NCBI GenBank assembly: GCA_045538535.1
Contig: JAZSRN010000024.1
Span: 20,334 to 84,333, forward strand
Origin: RUG14219 sp045538535
Lineage (GTDB): Bacteria > Cyanobacteriota > Vampirovibrionia > Gastranaerophilales > Gastranaerophilaceae
Reading direction: 5' to 3'
Length of the DNA: 64,000 nt
In this document: positions 9,775 through 19,421 of the stretch, one piece after another
Layout of the letters: every line of letters starts with the position of its first letter
How positions within the stretch are numbered: position 1 is the first letter of the stretch
The notes under the pieces: generated by a model
The model's database searches: none
Told to the model about the DNA's origin: nothing
What the model saw: only the letters and a program-made list of their open reading frames with translations
Program-made: the position numbers and the translations under genes

Positions 9775-10803
9775 TTATGCTGCGATATTTAATTTGTCGC
9801 CTGGATGAATCATTACGTGATAATTATCTTCTTCCCATTTTAGATTGTTTTGTGCGATTAATCTATCGGTTTCTTTTCTAATTTCAGCATTTGTTGGTTT
9901 ATAATCTTCTTTGCCTTCTTTTTTGGCTTGGTCAATTAAGTTTTGTTTTGCGATGTTCCATACGCAATCACCTTCCTTAACTGTGTATTCGCTATCCGGT
10001 GCCGGTACAACCGGTTCTGGTTCCGGAGTTGGAACTGGTGCAACTGTTGGTTCCGGTGCTACTGTTGGTTCCGGTGTTACTGTTGGTTCCGGTGTTACTT
10101 TATCTTTTTTATCGCCACCAGAGCACATTGCGATACCTAATGCTCCGAGTCCAGCTACGATTAGCGCACCGACAACTGCCCATCCTTTTTTACCTTTTAC
10201 GGCATTTCTAATTCCTGCCCAGAAACCTTTGCCCGTTTTCTTAGTTTTCTTAGTTTTCTTAGTTTTCTTATGGTTATCACCATTGTCTGTTCTTTTGTTA
10301 TCACCATTGTCTGTTCTTTTGTTATTATCAATGTCTGTTGGTTCTGGAGCTTTTGTTGGCGCGGTCGGTGTTGTTGGCGTTGTTGGCGCTGTTGGCGTTG
10401 TTGGCGCTGGAGCTTTTGTTGGTTCTGCTGGTGCTGGAGGATTGCCGCCGCCATTATCTTTCAACATATCCGAATATACCTTTCCATCTCTGTGTGGGAA
10501 AATTGAGTTGTTGCCAACTTTCGTGATATCGCCCAAAGGAGCTTGTTTTCGCAATAAATCAGGTCCTCTACGAACGATAAATTCTTTTGCCAATTTTTCC
10601 GAATTGAACGACTGAATAACTTTGTCACCCATTTTTACTTCAAATTTCCCGGTTTTTTTGTTGAATTCATGCCAAATAGCTGTTGAATGCCCAGCATTAC
10701 CCTTTCCCGTTACCGGATTGCCTACTTTGCGTCCGCCATATTCGTAACCAAAAATGTCTTCCCATTGTCCATAGCCAATGTAACTGTTGATTCCTTGTAC
10801 CAT
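9775..10803 (-). CDS. LysM-domain membrane protein with Pro/Thr linkers
   Basis: 342 residues. Order: an N-terminal globular part (1-115) without a signal peptide; a Pro/Thr/Ala linker (about 120-155); NKRTDNGD and TKK repeats (about 160-187); a basic stretch then one membrane helix (VVGALIVAGLGALGIAMCSG, about 211-230); a PTVAPEPTV linker; and a C-terminal LysM (YTVKEGDCVWNIAKQNL to HPGDKLNIAA). The LysM carries a charged insert between its halves. LysM binds GlcNAc in peptidoglycan, so the C-terminus should face the wall with a cytoplasmic N-terminus. GGGGAAAG precedes the ATG. The family is not recognised beyond LysM. Confidence 0.75.
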   Translation of the reverse strand: MVQGINSYIGYGQWEDIFGYEYGGRKVGNPVTGKGNAGHSTAIWHEFNKKTGKFEVKMGDKVIQSFNSEKLAKEFIVRRGPDLLRKQAPLGDITKVGNNSIFPHRDGKVYSDMLKDNGGGNPPAPAEPTKAPAPTTPTAPTTPTTPTAPTKAPEPTDIDNNKRTDNGDNKRTDNGDNHKKTKKTKKTKKTGKGFWAGIRNAVKGKKGWAVVGALIVAGLGALGIAMCSGGDKKDKVTPEPTVTPEPTVAPEPTVAPVPTPEPEPVVPAPDSEYTVKEGDCVWNIAKQNLIDQAKKEGKEDYKPTNAEIRKETDRLIAQNNLKWEEDNYHVMIHPGDKLNIAA

Positions 10804-11107
10804 AATTCTTTCCCCTTTTCTCGTGTTATATGTGTTCCCCTGATGTTTTTATAAACAAATTTTGTTTGATAAAATTGCCTAATCAATTCGAAAAAAATTC
10901 AAAAGTGATTTACAAAAAACCGACAAAAGCCTTTTACAGCAAAGTTTTTATGCACTTAACATTTCTTAATATTAAACTGATATTAAGCTTTCATAAAGAT
11001 TGTAAAAAATACACTTGCTTTTAGTTTTACTTTGGTATAAAATGTAATTGTGAAATAAATCACAATTTGCAAATCATAAATTTGTACTTAAAAGGAGAAA
11101 TAAAGTT
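10804..11107. other. Intergenic control region upstream of adhE
   Basis: 304 bases between divergent genes. It holds a promoter-like pair, TTGCTT at 11015-11020 and TATAAA at 11036-11041 (spacing 15, slightly short), the 11047-11066 palindrome, a second small inverted repeat CAAAT-CATAA-ATTTG at 11070-11084, and a strong AAAAGGAGAAA ribosome site. A 64-codon open frame at 10830-11024 has no ribosome site and is not called. Confidence 0.55.
11047..11066. promoter_or_regulatory. Rex- or CRP-type operator at the adhE promoter
   Basis: ATTGTGA-AATAAA-TCACAAT, a perfect 7-6-7 inverted repeat. It differs by one base from the Rex consensus TTGTGAA-N4-TTCACAA and also fits TGTGA-N6-TCACA of CRP. It starts six bases after the putative -10 and covers the expected transcription start, which suits a repressor such as Rex. 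adhE is a well-known Rex target. Confidence 0.6.
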
Positions 11108-13771
11108 ATGACAACAAAAAGCAAGAAAAATGTGGAAAGCCTAGAAAAGGCACTTAGCCACGATTCTATCGTTGACAGCCCTGAAAAACTTGAATTGTTA
11201 CTTGAAAGAGTAAAAAAAGCACAAAAAATTTACTCAACTTACACTCAAGAACAAGTTGACGCAATTTTCAAGGCTGCAGCTACAGCAGCAGACAAGGCTC
11301 GTATTCCTTTAGCAAAAATGGCAGCTGAAGAAACCGGTATGGGCGTTGTAGAAGACAAAATCATTAAAAACCACTTTGCAAGTGAATACATTTACAACAA
11401 ACACAAAAATGCAAAGACTTGTGGAATTATCAGCGAAGACAAAACAAACGGCATCAAAGTTGTTGCTGAACCTCTCGGAGTTATTGCAGGTATCATCCCT
11501 ACAACTAACCCAACTTCAACAGCAATTTTCAAATCTTTGATTGCTCTAAAAACAAGAAACGCTATCGTATTTTCACCACACCCTAGAGCTAAAAAATCAA
11601 CTATTGAAGCTGCAAGAGTTGTGTTAGAAGCTGCAGTAAAAGCTGGTGCTCCGGAAGATATTATCGGATGGATTGACGTACCTTCACTTGAGCTTACTAA
11701 TATGGTAATGACACACCCTTCAGTTAACTCAATTTTGGCTACAGGTGGTCCTGGAATGGTTAAAGCAGCTTATTCATCAGGTAAACCTGCATTAGGTGTT
11801 GGCCCTGGTAATACACCGGCTATCATTGACGAAACCGCTGATATCAAAACCGCAGTTTCTTCAATTTTGATGTCAAAAACTTTCGACAACGGTATGATTT
11901 GTGCTTCTGAACAAGCTATCGTTTGTGTAAAAGAAGTTTATGACGAAGTTAAAAAAGAATTAGAATACCGTGGTGCATATATCTTAAATGAAAAAGAAGC
12001 TGAAAAAGTTTCTAAAATCATTTTAACAGAAGCGGGAACAGTAAACCCTCAAATCGTTGGTCAACCAGCATACAAAATCGCTGAGCTTGCAGGCGTAACC
12101 GTTCCTAAATGGGCAAAAGTTATCGTTGGCGAAGAAAAAGAAGTTGATGTTAAAAATCCGTTCGCACACGAAAAATTGTCTCCGGTATTGGCATTATACA
12201 AAGCTAAAGACTTCAATCAAGCAGTAGACATGGCGCACGACCTAGTTATTTTGGGCGGTGCGGGCCACACTTCTGTATTGTATACTGATGCCAGAACTCA
12301 AGAAAGAATTAACTATTTCTCAACAAAAATTCCTACTTGCAGATTGCTTGTAAACTCTCCATCTTCACAAGGTGGTATTGGTGACTTGTACAACTTCAAG
12401 TTGGAACCATCTTTAACACTTGGTTGCGGATCTTGGGGCGGTAACGCTGTAAGTGGTAACGTAGGTGTTGAACACTTATTGAATTACAAAACAGTTGCTG
12501 AAAGGAGAGAAAATATGCTTTGGTTCAAAGTTCCGCCAAAAGTTTACTTCAAAAGAGGCGCTATTGATTTGGCTCTTCGTGAACTTCAAGGCAAAAAACG
12601 TGCATTTATTGTTACTGACAGATTCTTGTTCAACTCAGGCGCTGTTGACAGCATCGTAAAAGTTTTGGATGAAGTTGGCATTGATCATCAAATCTTCTTT
12701 GATGTAAAACCAGACCCAACATTGTCTACAATTCACCAAGCAATGGAAATCATCCGACCTTATGAACCGGATGTAATCATCTCTCTTGGTGGCGGTTCTC
12801 CAATGGATGCTGCAAAAATCATGTGGTTACTATACGAACAACCGGAAACAGTATTCGAAGATATCGCAATGAGATTTATGGACATCAGAAAAAGAATTTG
12901 TTCTATTCCTGAATTGGGCAAAAAAGCTACTATGGTTGCTATCCCTACAACTTCAGGTACTGGTTCGGAAGTTATACCGTTTGCAATCATTACAGACGAT
13001 GAAACTCACGTAAAATACGCTATCGCTGATTACGCATTGACTCCTAATATGGCAATCATTGACCCTAACTTCGTTGACGGTATGCCTAAAGGATTGACTG
13101 CTGCTTCAGGTTATGATGCATTAGTTCACTCATTGGAAGCTTACGTTTCAGCTTTGGCTACAAACTTCACAAACTCTAACGCATTGGAAGCTACTAAGTT
13201 GATTAAAAAATACTTGGTACGTTCATACAACGAAGGTGCTAACGACCCAATTGCAAGAGAAAAAATGCACTATGCAGCAACAATAGCCGGTATGGCGTTT
13301 GCTAACTCATTCCTAGGTTTGTGCCACTCAATGGCTCACAAATTAGGTGCTATGTTTAACGTTCCGCACGGTGTTGCTAACGCATTGTTAATCTGCCAAG
13401 TTGTTAAATACAACGCAACAGATTTCCCTAGAAAACAATGTATTTTCCCTCAATACAAATTCCCTAACGCTAAGACTAAATACGGTCAAGTTGCTGATGA
13501 ATTAGATTTGGGCGGAAAAAATGACGATGAAAAAGTTCAATTGTTAATCGACTTCTTAACTCAAATGAAGAAAGATTTGAACTTGCCAATGTCTATCAAA
13601 GACTTCGGTGTTTCAGAAGAAGACTTCATGGCTAAGTTGGACGAAATGGTTGAATTGGCATTTGACGACCAATGTACAGGTGCTAACCCTGCGTACCCTC
13701 TAATGGAAGACATCAGAGCTATTTACTTAGATGCTTTCAAAGGTGAAGTTCGCGACTATCAAACAAAATAG
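11108..13771 (+). CDS. adhE: Bifunctional acetaldehyde-CoA / alcohol dehydrogenase
   Basis: 887 residues, the full fused enzyme. The N-terminal aldehyde dehydrogenase half has the catalytic cysteine in GMICASEQ (C265); the C-terminal half is an iron-dependent alcohol dehydrogenase with LGGGSPMDAAK and the HSMAHKLGAMFNVPHGVAN metal-binding block. It reduces acetyl-CoA to ethanol and regenerates NAD+ in fermentation. Codons are biased to GCT/GTT/GGT as in fusA, unlike most neighbours, which suggests high expression. It is transcribed alone, with its own promoter, a Rex/CRP-like operator and a strong terminator. Confidence 0.97.
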   Translation: MTTKSKKNVESLEKALSHDSIVDSPEKLELLLERVKKAQKIYSTYTQEQVDAIFKAAATAADKARIPLAKMAAEETGMGVVEDKIIKNHFASEYIYNKHKNAKTCGIISEDKTNGIKVVAEPLGVIAGIIPTTNPTSTAIFKSLIALKTRNAIVFSPHPRAKKSTIEAARVVLEAAVKAGAPEDIIGWIDVPSLELTNMVMTHPSVNSILATGGPGMVKAAYSSGKPALGVGPGNTPAIIDETADIKTAVSSILMSKTFDNGMICASEQAIVCVKEVYDEVKKELEYRGAYILNEKEAEKVSKIILTEAGTVNPQIVGQPAYKIAELAGVTVPKWAKVIVGEEKEVDVKNPFAHEKLSPVLALYKAKDFNQAVDMAHDLVILGGAGHTSVLYTDARTQERINYFSTKIPTCRLLVNSPSSQGGIGDLYNFKLEPSLTLGCGSWGGNAVSGNVGVEHLLNYKTVAERRENMLWFKVPPKVYFKRGAIDLALRELQGKKRAFIVTDRFLFNSGAVDSIVKVLDEVGIDHQIFFDVKPDPTLSTIHQAMEIIRPYEPDVIISLGGGSPMDAAKIMWLLYEQPETVFEDIAMRFMDIRKRICSIPELGKKATMVAIPTTSGTGSEVIPFAIITDDETHVKYAIADYALTPNMAIIDPNFVDGMPKGLTAASGYDALVHSLEAYVSALATNFTNSNALEATKLIKKYLVRSYNEGANDPIAREKMHYAATIAGMAFANSFLGLCHSMAHKLGAMFNVPHGVANALLICQVVKYNATDFPRKQCIFPQYKFPNAKTKYGQVADELDLGGKNDDEKVQLLIDFLTQMKKDLNLPMSIKDFGVSEEDFMAKLDEMVELAFDDQCTGANPAYPLMEDIRAIYLDAFKGEVRDYQTK

Positions 13772-13790
13772 TTCATCGTAACAAACATAC

Positions 13791-13821
13791 AAAAGCCGGA
13801 TATGAAAATATCCGGCTTTTT
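13791..13821 (+). terminator. Rho-independent terminator of adhE
   Basis: Arms 13791-13803 and 13808-13820 (AAAAGCCGGATAT / ATATCCGGCTTTT) pair perfectly around a GAAA tetraloop and end in a T-run. The A-run on the left lets it also work for the convergent gene. Confidence 0.93.
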
Positions 13822-13853
13822 ATATTTTAAAATTCAAACGAAAAACTTATATA

Positions 13854-14678
13854 TTATCTTGGCTTTTTCTTAGGAATAATCAAAAACGATTTTACACTAC
13901 GTCCGGCACCATCACCTTTTGTTGATACAACTTGATATTTGTTTAAATAATTCATTGAAGTCGAACTTCCGCCATCAAACGCCATAGCCCTATCAAGACC
14001 GAGCTTTTTACACAATTCGTGAACATCATACATATCCATAGGATTTTCGTCCGTTATTATCAAAATATGCGCGTCACCATCTTTGACCCCGATAATTGTT
14101 CTGGAAGTCTTATGTAATACTGATGCTGATTCTCTAATAACATTTCCATCTTCATCACGTACCACAAAAAACTCTTCTTCTAATTTTAGTTCAGGATATA
14201 CTAAAGGGCCTCCTTGTGCTGCATTTATAATAGAACAAGCAAAGTCTATCGGCGCTTTATGAGGCATAATTTCGTATCTATAAGAGGTTTTGCCTTCATA
14301 ACACTCAATAATTCTAAACTCACTTCGATTTAATATTTTATCTAAATTCTTGCGTAAATAAGCATCTGAAGTTAAATTTTCATTGAATATAGGGTCTTCT
14401 ACAGTTTGCCTATCAGTTGTTATATAAGAAATACTTTTTTGATTTGCGGGGTCAAAAAAACCGGCATTTACCGTCAACAAGCTATTGTAACGACGATGAG
14501 CTTCTTTTGCAGTAATCAAATTTTCAGAAGTTACAAAACGGACTTTTTCCTTTATTTTTTCACCTTTTAAAACTATATGATAAATCCCGTCCTCGAATTT
14601 AACCGTAATATCCTTTGCCAAACAAGGCAAAGATAAACTTATTAAAGCAAAAATCAATATAGCAAAAAATTTCTTCAT
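13854..14678 (-). CDS. Secreted phosphodiester glycosidase-like protein (NAGPA/DUF2233 domain)
   Basis: 274 residues with a signal peptide (residues 1-21, ending LPCLA). Motifs typical of the NAGPA fold are VNAGFFDP (about 69-76), AQGGPLVYP, SRTIIGVKDGD and AFDGGSSTSMNY near the C-terminus. Proteins of this domain cleave or bind phosphodiester-linked sugars; bacterial members often act in the envelope. The ATG follows the stop of the LptF/G gene by one base, so it is the third gene of an lptB operon and may act on LPS or capsule material. That substrate is inference from context. Confidence 0.8.
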   Translation of the reverse strand: MKKFFAILIFALISLSLPCLAKDITVKFEDGIYHIVLKGEKIKEKVRFVTSENLITAKEAHRRYNSLLTVNAGFFDPANQKSISYITTDRQTVEDPIFNENLTSDAYLRKNLDKILNRSEFRIIECYEGKTSYRYEIMPHKAPIDFACSIINAAQGGPLVYPELKLEEEFFVVRDEDGNVIRESASVLHKTSRTIIGVKDGDAHILIITDENPMDMYDVHELCKKLGLDRAMAFDGGSSTSMNYLNKYQVVSTKGDGAGRSVKSFLIIPKKKPR

Positions 14679-14679
14679 A

Positions 14680-15792
14680 TCATAAATCCTTGGTTCTATA
14701 GAAAGCTACAATAGCACATATAAAAGCAACCGGCGGAAGCATAGCAGTAATCAAAGGATGTAAAACTCCTTTTTCTGCAAGAACGTCAAAAAACGGTAAC
14801 GTTATATAATATGCAAAAATACATCCGATTGCAATTGCAAATCCAACCATGCGCTGTTCACGAGGTTTGCTAAAGCCTAACAACGCACCCATAATCGCTA
14901 ACAACAAACATACAAATGGGTGGAAAAACCTTTGCAAATATTTATTTAATATGTGCCGATATTCCTCTTCCATATTTTCAGATTTTAACAGTTTTAAGTA
15001 ATTTCTTAACTCCGAATTGGTAATTTCGCGTTCTTTTTTAGTTGCATAGGTCATTAATGTATACGCATTCTTAGCATATTCACCTTCAAGAATATCCATT
15101 TGCGGAATTTGTGCAATATTTGTAAAAATTCCATCCGAAGAAATCTGATATCTTGAAACATCTTCTAATACCCATTTATCCGGCAAAGTCGTACCGGTTT
15201 TTGCAATATATATATCGGACATTTGATGAACATCAGTATAATTTTTGCCAGAAAACTTCAACACAATAACGTTTTGCATTTTATCTCTCAAAAATCTTGA
15301 CACAATAACCGCCTCGGTTGGAACTTGGTTTTCGTCTTTCTTAGTATAAATATACTGAGTCAAGTTCGCATGATTTCTGATTTCATTAATTTTGCGAACC
15401 GAATACGGTATCAATTTATCAAACGTAACAAAACAACAGCCGGTTACTATTAAACTCAACACTATTACCGGCGCAATAATACGCTTGAAAGACATTCCAA
15501 CTGCACGAAAAATAGTAAGCTCCGAATCTTTACTCAATTTGTCAAATGTAAAAATCGAGCCTAACAACAACCCCGCCGGAAACGCATTACCTAAAATTTT
15601 AGGCAACTCATAAAACAAAATTAATGCCCCAGTTTTGGCTGTAATTTTACCGGCTAAAACCGCTTTTACCGTATTTAAAAGCATTTCCGGTGCAATCCAA
15701 ATAACCGTAAACAACAAAATAGCAACAAATGTTGTCAATGCTACTTGATTAAATATGTATTTATCATAAACCGTTATCTTAGGGAATTTCAT
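14680..15792 (-). CDS. lptG: LptF/LptG-family LPS export permease
   Basis: 370 residues with three N-terminal and three C-terminal membrane helices around a periplasmic beta-jellyroll part, the YjgP/YjgQ layout. SKDSELTIFRAVGMSF is the coupling-helix region that contacts LptB, typical of the family. It pulls LPS out of the inner membrane with LptB. Only one permease is present here, so the partner is elsewhere or a homodimer forms; whether this is LptF or LptG cannot be settled. Its ATG overlaps the lptB stop as TAATG. Confidence 0.88.
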   Translation of the reverse strand: MKFPKITVYDKYIFNQVALTTFVAILLFTVIWIAPEMLLNTVKAVLAGKITAKTGALILFYELPKILGNAFPAGLLLGSIFTFDKLSKDSELTIFRAVGMSFKRIIAPVIVLSLIVTGCCFVTFDKLIPYSVRKINEIRNHANLTQYIYTKKDENQVPTEAVIVSRFLRDKMQNVIVLKFSGKNYTDVHQMSDIYIAKTGTTLPDKWVLEDVSRYQISSDGIFTNIAQIPQMDILEGEYAKNAYTLMTYATKKEREITNSELRNYLKLLKSENMEEEYRHILNKYLQRFFHPFVCLLLAIMGALLGFSKPREQRMVGFAIAIGCIFAYYITLPFFDVLAEKGVLHPLITAMLPPVAFICAIVAFYRTKDL

Positions 15793-16517
15793 TACAGAGC
15801 AAAATCCTTTCCTAAATAAAATTCTTTAGCAACCGGATCAACCGCAACATCTTGGCTCCGCCCTTGTATTTTTATTTGTCCGTCAAAAATCACATACGCT
15901 CTATCGGTAATCGAAAGAGTTGCTTTCGGATTGTGGTCCGTAATCAAAACCCCTAAACCTTTATCTTCAGAAATTTTACGGATATTATCCTTAATTTCGC
16001 CAATTGCAATAGGGTCAATACCTGCAAAAGGTTCATCCAACAACATAAAATCAGGGCTTGCTGCAAGGGCACGCGCAATTTCAACCCTTCTTCTCTCTCC
16101 CCCGGACAACGAAACCGCAGCATAAGAACGTAATCTTAAAATCCCAAATTCAGAAAGAAGTTCTTCTAATTTTCTTTTCTTTTCGTTAACGGTTAATTTG
16201 TCATTCATTTCAAGAACAAGCTTGATATTATCTTCAACCGACAATTTTCTAAAAATAGAAGCTTCTTGTGGAAGATAACCTATTCCGGCCTTTGCTCTTA
16301 TATTCATTGGTGCATTCGAAATATCCCGACCATCAAGATAAATATTACCTTTGTTTGGCTTTACTAACCCTACTACCATATAAAAAGTGGTCGTTTTCCC
16401 CGCACCATTCGGCCCCAAAAGACAAACAACTTCACCTTTATTAATTTCAAAACTTACATCATTTACTACACTTCTATCGCCATAAATTTTGATGAGGTTT
16501 TTCGCTTCTATTTTCAT
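15792..16517 (-). CDS. lptB: LPS export ABC transporter ATPase LptB
   Basis: 241 residues. Walker A GPNGAGKTTTFYMVVGL, the LptB-typical GIGYLPQEASIFRKLSVEDN, ABC signature LSGGERRRVEIARAL, Walker B FMLLDEPFAGIDP, and the H-loop in LITDHNPKAT are all present. It powers LPS extraction with LptF/G. AAGGGG lies before the ATG. First gene of the lptB-permease-glycosidase operon. Its presence implies an outer membrane. Confidence 0.95.
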   Translation of the reverse strand: MKIEAKNLIKIYGDRSVVNDVSFEINKGEVVCLLGPNGAGKTTTFYMVVGLVKPNKGNIYLDGRDISNAPMNIRAKAGIGYLPQEASIFRKLSVEDNIKLVLEMNDKLTVNEKKRKLEELLSEFGILRLRSYAAVSLSGGERRRVEIARALAASPDFMLLDEPFAGIDPIAIGEIKDNIRKISEDKGLGVLITDHNPKATLSITDRAYVIFDGQIKIQGRSQDVAVDPVAKEFYLGKDFAL

Positions 16518-16600
16518 AATATCCCCTTCTTATATCCTTGAAAACATTTTATATTAAAAATACAGTTATGGCAATTATCCTATAAAAATATTTTTAAAAA

Positions 16601-18700
16601 TTATTCGGCATAAGATTCGCCAACCGTATCAATCGCCTCAACTTTGATATCAGTAATCAATTCAGAATAAGAGATTACAACAATAGTCGGAATATGACGT
16701 TCCAATAGTTGGTATAATGGCAACCTAATCCTTGGAGAACACAATACGACCGGCTGCTCACCACACGCCTGATGTGCACGCATCAAGGTTGTTGCCGTTG
16801 ATTCTATCAACTCTTGAACTTGCATTGGATTTAGCAAAAACATTGTACCTAACTCAGTTCTTTGACAACTTTCATCCAAAATCTTTTCCCAATCTGGCGA
16901 AAGAGTTAGTGCATACAAAACATTATCTTCAGTCACATTTGCCAAACAAATTTGACGTCCGAGAGCTGCACGCAACCTTTCAGATAAAATATCCGGCTCT
17001 TTTGAAAAACGTGCATAATCACAAAGTCTTTCAAAAATAAATATAATATCTTTAATAGAAACTTTTTCCCTAATTAAGTTTACAAAAATCTTTCTCAAAT
17101 CACTTGTTGAGATAATTGTAGGCACCAAATCATTGACCAATGTAGGGTCTTGCGAACGCACAAGTTCCATCAACTTCAACACATCAGTCTTGGTCATGAC
17201 CTCATCAACGTGCTTGCGGACACATTCTTGCAAGTGTGTAACAATAACGTCAGTTGAATCTACCGCTGTAACCGAACGTGCCGCTTTTGCATCATCAGCC
17301 GTAATCCAATACGCTTGAGTTTGATAAGTAGGGTCAATACCAATTATAGCATCTTGCGGGACATCTTTTCTCGTTGCATCCCATTGATCCGCAATTACCA
17401 TAAATCGACTCGGATAAACATAACCGGTTGCCACAGTGTTTCCACGAATTGATATCATGTATTCATTCGCATCCAACGCTGATGAATCCATAATTCTTAT
17501 GTTTGGAATAATATAACCTAATTCATCTGTAACTCTTTGACGAAGTGCAGCGATTTTTGCAAGCAATTGACCTTCTTGGTCTGGATCTGCAATTACAAGC
17601 AAATTAGAACCAACTTGCAAACTCAATACGTCAACCCCTAAACGCTCATACATTCTGTTCGGGTTAACCAAATCTTGCATATTTTGTCTAACGCTTTCCA
17701 ATTGCCCAAGTTGAGATTGAACATCAGCGTTAATAAGTTGTGAAAATCCAGCAACACCAAGAAATATCGCAAAAAGGAAAAACGGTAACCATGGCAAACC
17801 AGTAACGGGCCCAGTTACTGCTAAAAATATCAAAAATCCGGAAGATAAAAATAGCGCATTTGGTTTGCTGACAATTTGCAAGGTAACATCAGAACCCAAT
17901 GAATTTGCCGCAGAAGCACGTGTCATAAAGATACCGGCAGCAATTGAAAGCAAAAGTGAAGGTAACTGTGACGCCAAACCATCACCGATAGTAAGTGTTG
18001 TATATTTACTAACCGCGTCAGCTATTGACATCTGATTCATCATACAACCAATGGCCAAACCGCCAATAATGTTAATCAAAGTAATAATGATACCTGCGAT
18101 AGTATCCCCTTTAACGAATTTCATCGCACCGTCCATACTACCAAAAAGGTTTGATTCTCTTTGCAAATCTTCACGACGTTTAGTTGCTTCTTCTGGTGAT
18201 ATTAATCCGGCATTAAAATCCGCGTCAATCGTCATCTGTTTACCAGGCATAGCATCAAGTGCGAATCTCGCCGAAACTTCCGCGATACGTTCTGCACCTT
18301 TTGTAATAACCATAAACTGAACAACCGTAATAATAAGGAAAATTACCCCACCAACAATCATATTACCGCCGGTTACAAAGGTTCCGAACGCATGGATTAC
18401 TTCCCCCGCCTCACCCTTGGCCAAAATCAACCTTGTTGAAGCAATGGAAAGAACAAGCCTAAACATCGTTGCAACAAGAATAATTGATGGAAATGATGCA
18501 AGCTCAAGGGTCTTTTTAACATATAATGAAATCATCAAAAGAATAATACCTAATGTAATATTGAAACAAATACAAAAGTTTACAACAAAATTCGGCAATT
18601 CGCACAGCAAAAGAACAACCAATAGCAATACAAATATCGCCATCCCTATTTCACTTAAATTTGCTCCTCCGCCCCCACCTTGGGCTTGTTCTTGTGCCAT
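16601..18700 (-). CDS. flhA: Flagellar export gate protein FlhA
   Basis: 699 residues. After a Gly/Gln-rich start it has about eight membrane helices (residues 15-330) and a long cytoplasmic domain that docks substrates and chaperones. The FHIPEP-family signature is ARFALDAMPGKQMTIDADF (about 145-163). SctV of injectisomes is related, but the adjacent fliE, full-length fliF and fliH support the flagellar form. Its ATG shares a base with the fliH stop (TAATG). Last gene of the fliE-F-G-H-flhA operon; FlhB and FliPQR are not in the window. Confidence 0.93.
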   Translation of the reverse strand: MAQEQAQGGGGGANLSEIGMAIFVLLLVVLLLCELPNFVVNFCICFNITLGIILLMISLYVKKTLELASFPSIILVATMFRLVLSIASTRLILAKGEAGEVIHAFGTFVTGGNMIVGGVIFLIITVVQFMVITKGAERIAEVSARFALDAMPGKQMTIDADFNAGLISPEEATKRREDLQRESNLFGSMDGAMKFVKGDTIAGIIITLINIIGGLAIGCMMNQMSIADAVSKYTTLTIGDGLASQLPSLLLSIAAGIFMTRASAANSLGSDVTLQIVSKPNALFLSSGFLIFLAVTGPVTGLPWLPFFLFAIFLGVAGFSQLINADVQSQLGQLESVRQNMQDLVNPNRMYERLGVDVLSLQVGSNLLVIADPDQEGQLLAKIAALRQRVTDELGYIIPNIRIMDSSALDANEYMISIRGNTVATGYVYPSRFMVIADQWDATRKDVPQDAIIGIDPTYQTQAYWITADDAKAARSVTAVDSTDVIVTHLQECVRKHVDEVMTKTDVLKLMELVRSQDPTLVNDLVPTIISTSDLRKIFVNLIREKVSIKDIIFIFERLCDYARFSKEPDILSERLRAALGRQICLANVTEDNVLYALTLSPDWEKILDESCQRTELGTMFLLNPMQVQELIESTATTLMRAHQACGEQPVVLCSPRIRLPLYQLLERHIPTIVVISYSELITDIKVEAIDTVGESYAE

Positions 18701-19410
18701 TAAATTTCTCTTAACGCCTCACTTATAATTGATAATTGTGTTTCGATTGTTGCATCAATAATCCCATTATTGGTGACAACCATGCAACCACCCTCAAAAA
18801 CACTTTCATCAGGTACTACTACTACTTTTGCTTCAAGTCCCAAATTTGTTAACACATCGGGAATTTCTTGTTTCAACAAATCTACTTGAGAAGGATTCGT
18901 TCTTAAAGTAATCTTTTTTTCTTCTTTTGAAAGACTGTTCAAAACATCCTTGATATTGTTTATTATCAAATTTGAATCTTGCTCTATTTCTTTTTTAATT
19001 ATTTTTTTAGCGATTTCAAGACTAATTTCCAAAATATTAGGCGCAACAAAGTCGAATACTTCTTGTGGAGCATTCAAAAATCCGGAAAAGTCATCTCTTA
19101 TTTGTTGCAAATCACTTTGAGCACTCGCCAAACCATCTTGATAACCTTCTTTTGCTGCCGCTTCTCTAATAGCAATAGCTTCTTCTCGCGCTCTCGAAAT
19201 CAAATTTCTGTCATCAATACGACGAAAACCACGTCTACGGTCGCCGCGGCGCCGCTCTTGACGTTGTTTAAAATCAATATTATCTAAATTGAACAAATCA
19301 ATGCTCTCTTCAGATGTTTCAGTAGTTTTAGCTTCTTCCTCAGAAACCTCGGGAGTAATTGGAATTCCCTCAATAACTTCCGGTTTTTTTATTTTCTTTT
19401 TTATAATCAT
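18700..19410 (-). CDS. fliH: Flagellar export ATPase regulator FliH
   Basis: 236 residues. A basic linker (QRQERRRGDRRRGFRR, about 52-67) is followed by a coiled coil rich in Ala/Glu (about 75-105) and a C-terminal domain ending with the conserved VFEGGCMVVTNNGIIDATI block typical of FliH/SctL. It holds and regulates FliI at the export gate. It starts 11 bases after the fliG-like gene and overlaps flhA by one base. Assignment rests on the C-terminal motif and operon position. Confidence 0.85.
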   Translation of the reverse strand: MIIKKKIKKPEVIEGIPITPEVSEEEAKTTETSEESIDLFNLDNIDFKQRQERRRGDRRRGFRRIDDRNLISRAREEAIAIREAAAKEGYQDGLASAQSDLQQIRDDFSGFLNAPQEVFDFVAPNILEISLEIAKKIIKKEIEQDSNLIINNIKDVLNSLSKEEKKITLRTNPSQVDLLKQEIPDVLTNLGLEAKVVVVPDESVFEGGCMVVTNNGIIDATIETQLSIISEALREI

Positions 19411-19421
19411 GATTAATTATA

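Noticed and set aside
10210..10440. CRISPR-like or tandem DNA repeats
   Set aside because: Short repeats follow codon periods of the Pro/Thr, TKK and NKRTDNGD protein repeats; no spacer pattern.
9911..10615. A 234-codon plus-strand frame rich in Val, Gly and Ser
   Set aside because: It is antisense to the repeats of the LysM gene, which has a clear ribosome site and domains.
10830..11024. A 64-codon frame upstream of adhE
   Set aside because: No ribosome site, no signal or domain, and it overlaps the adhE control region.
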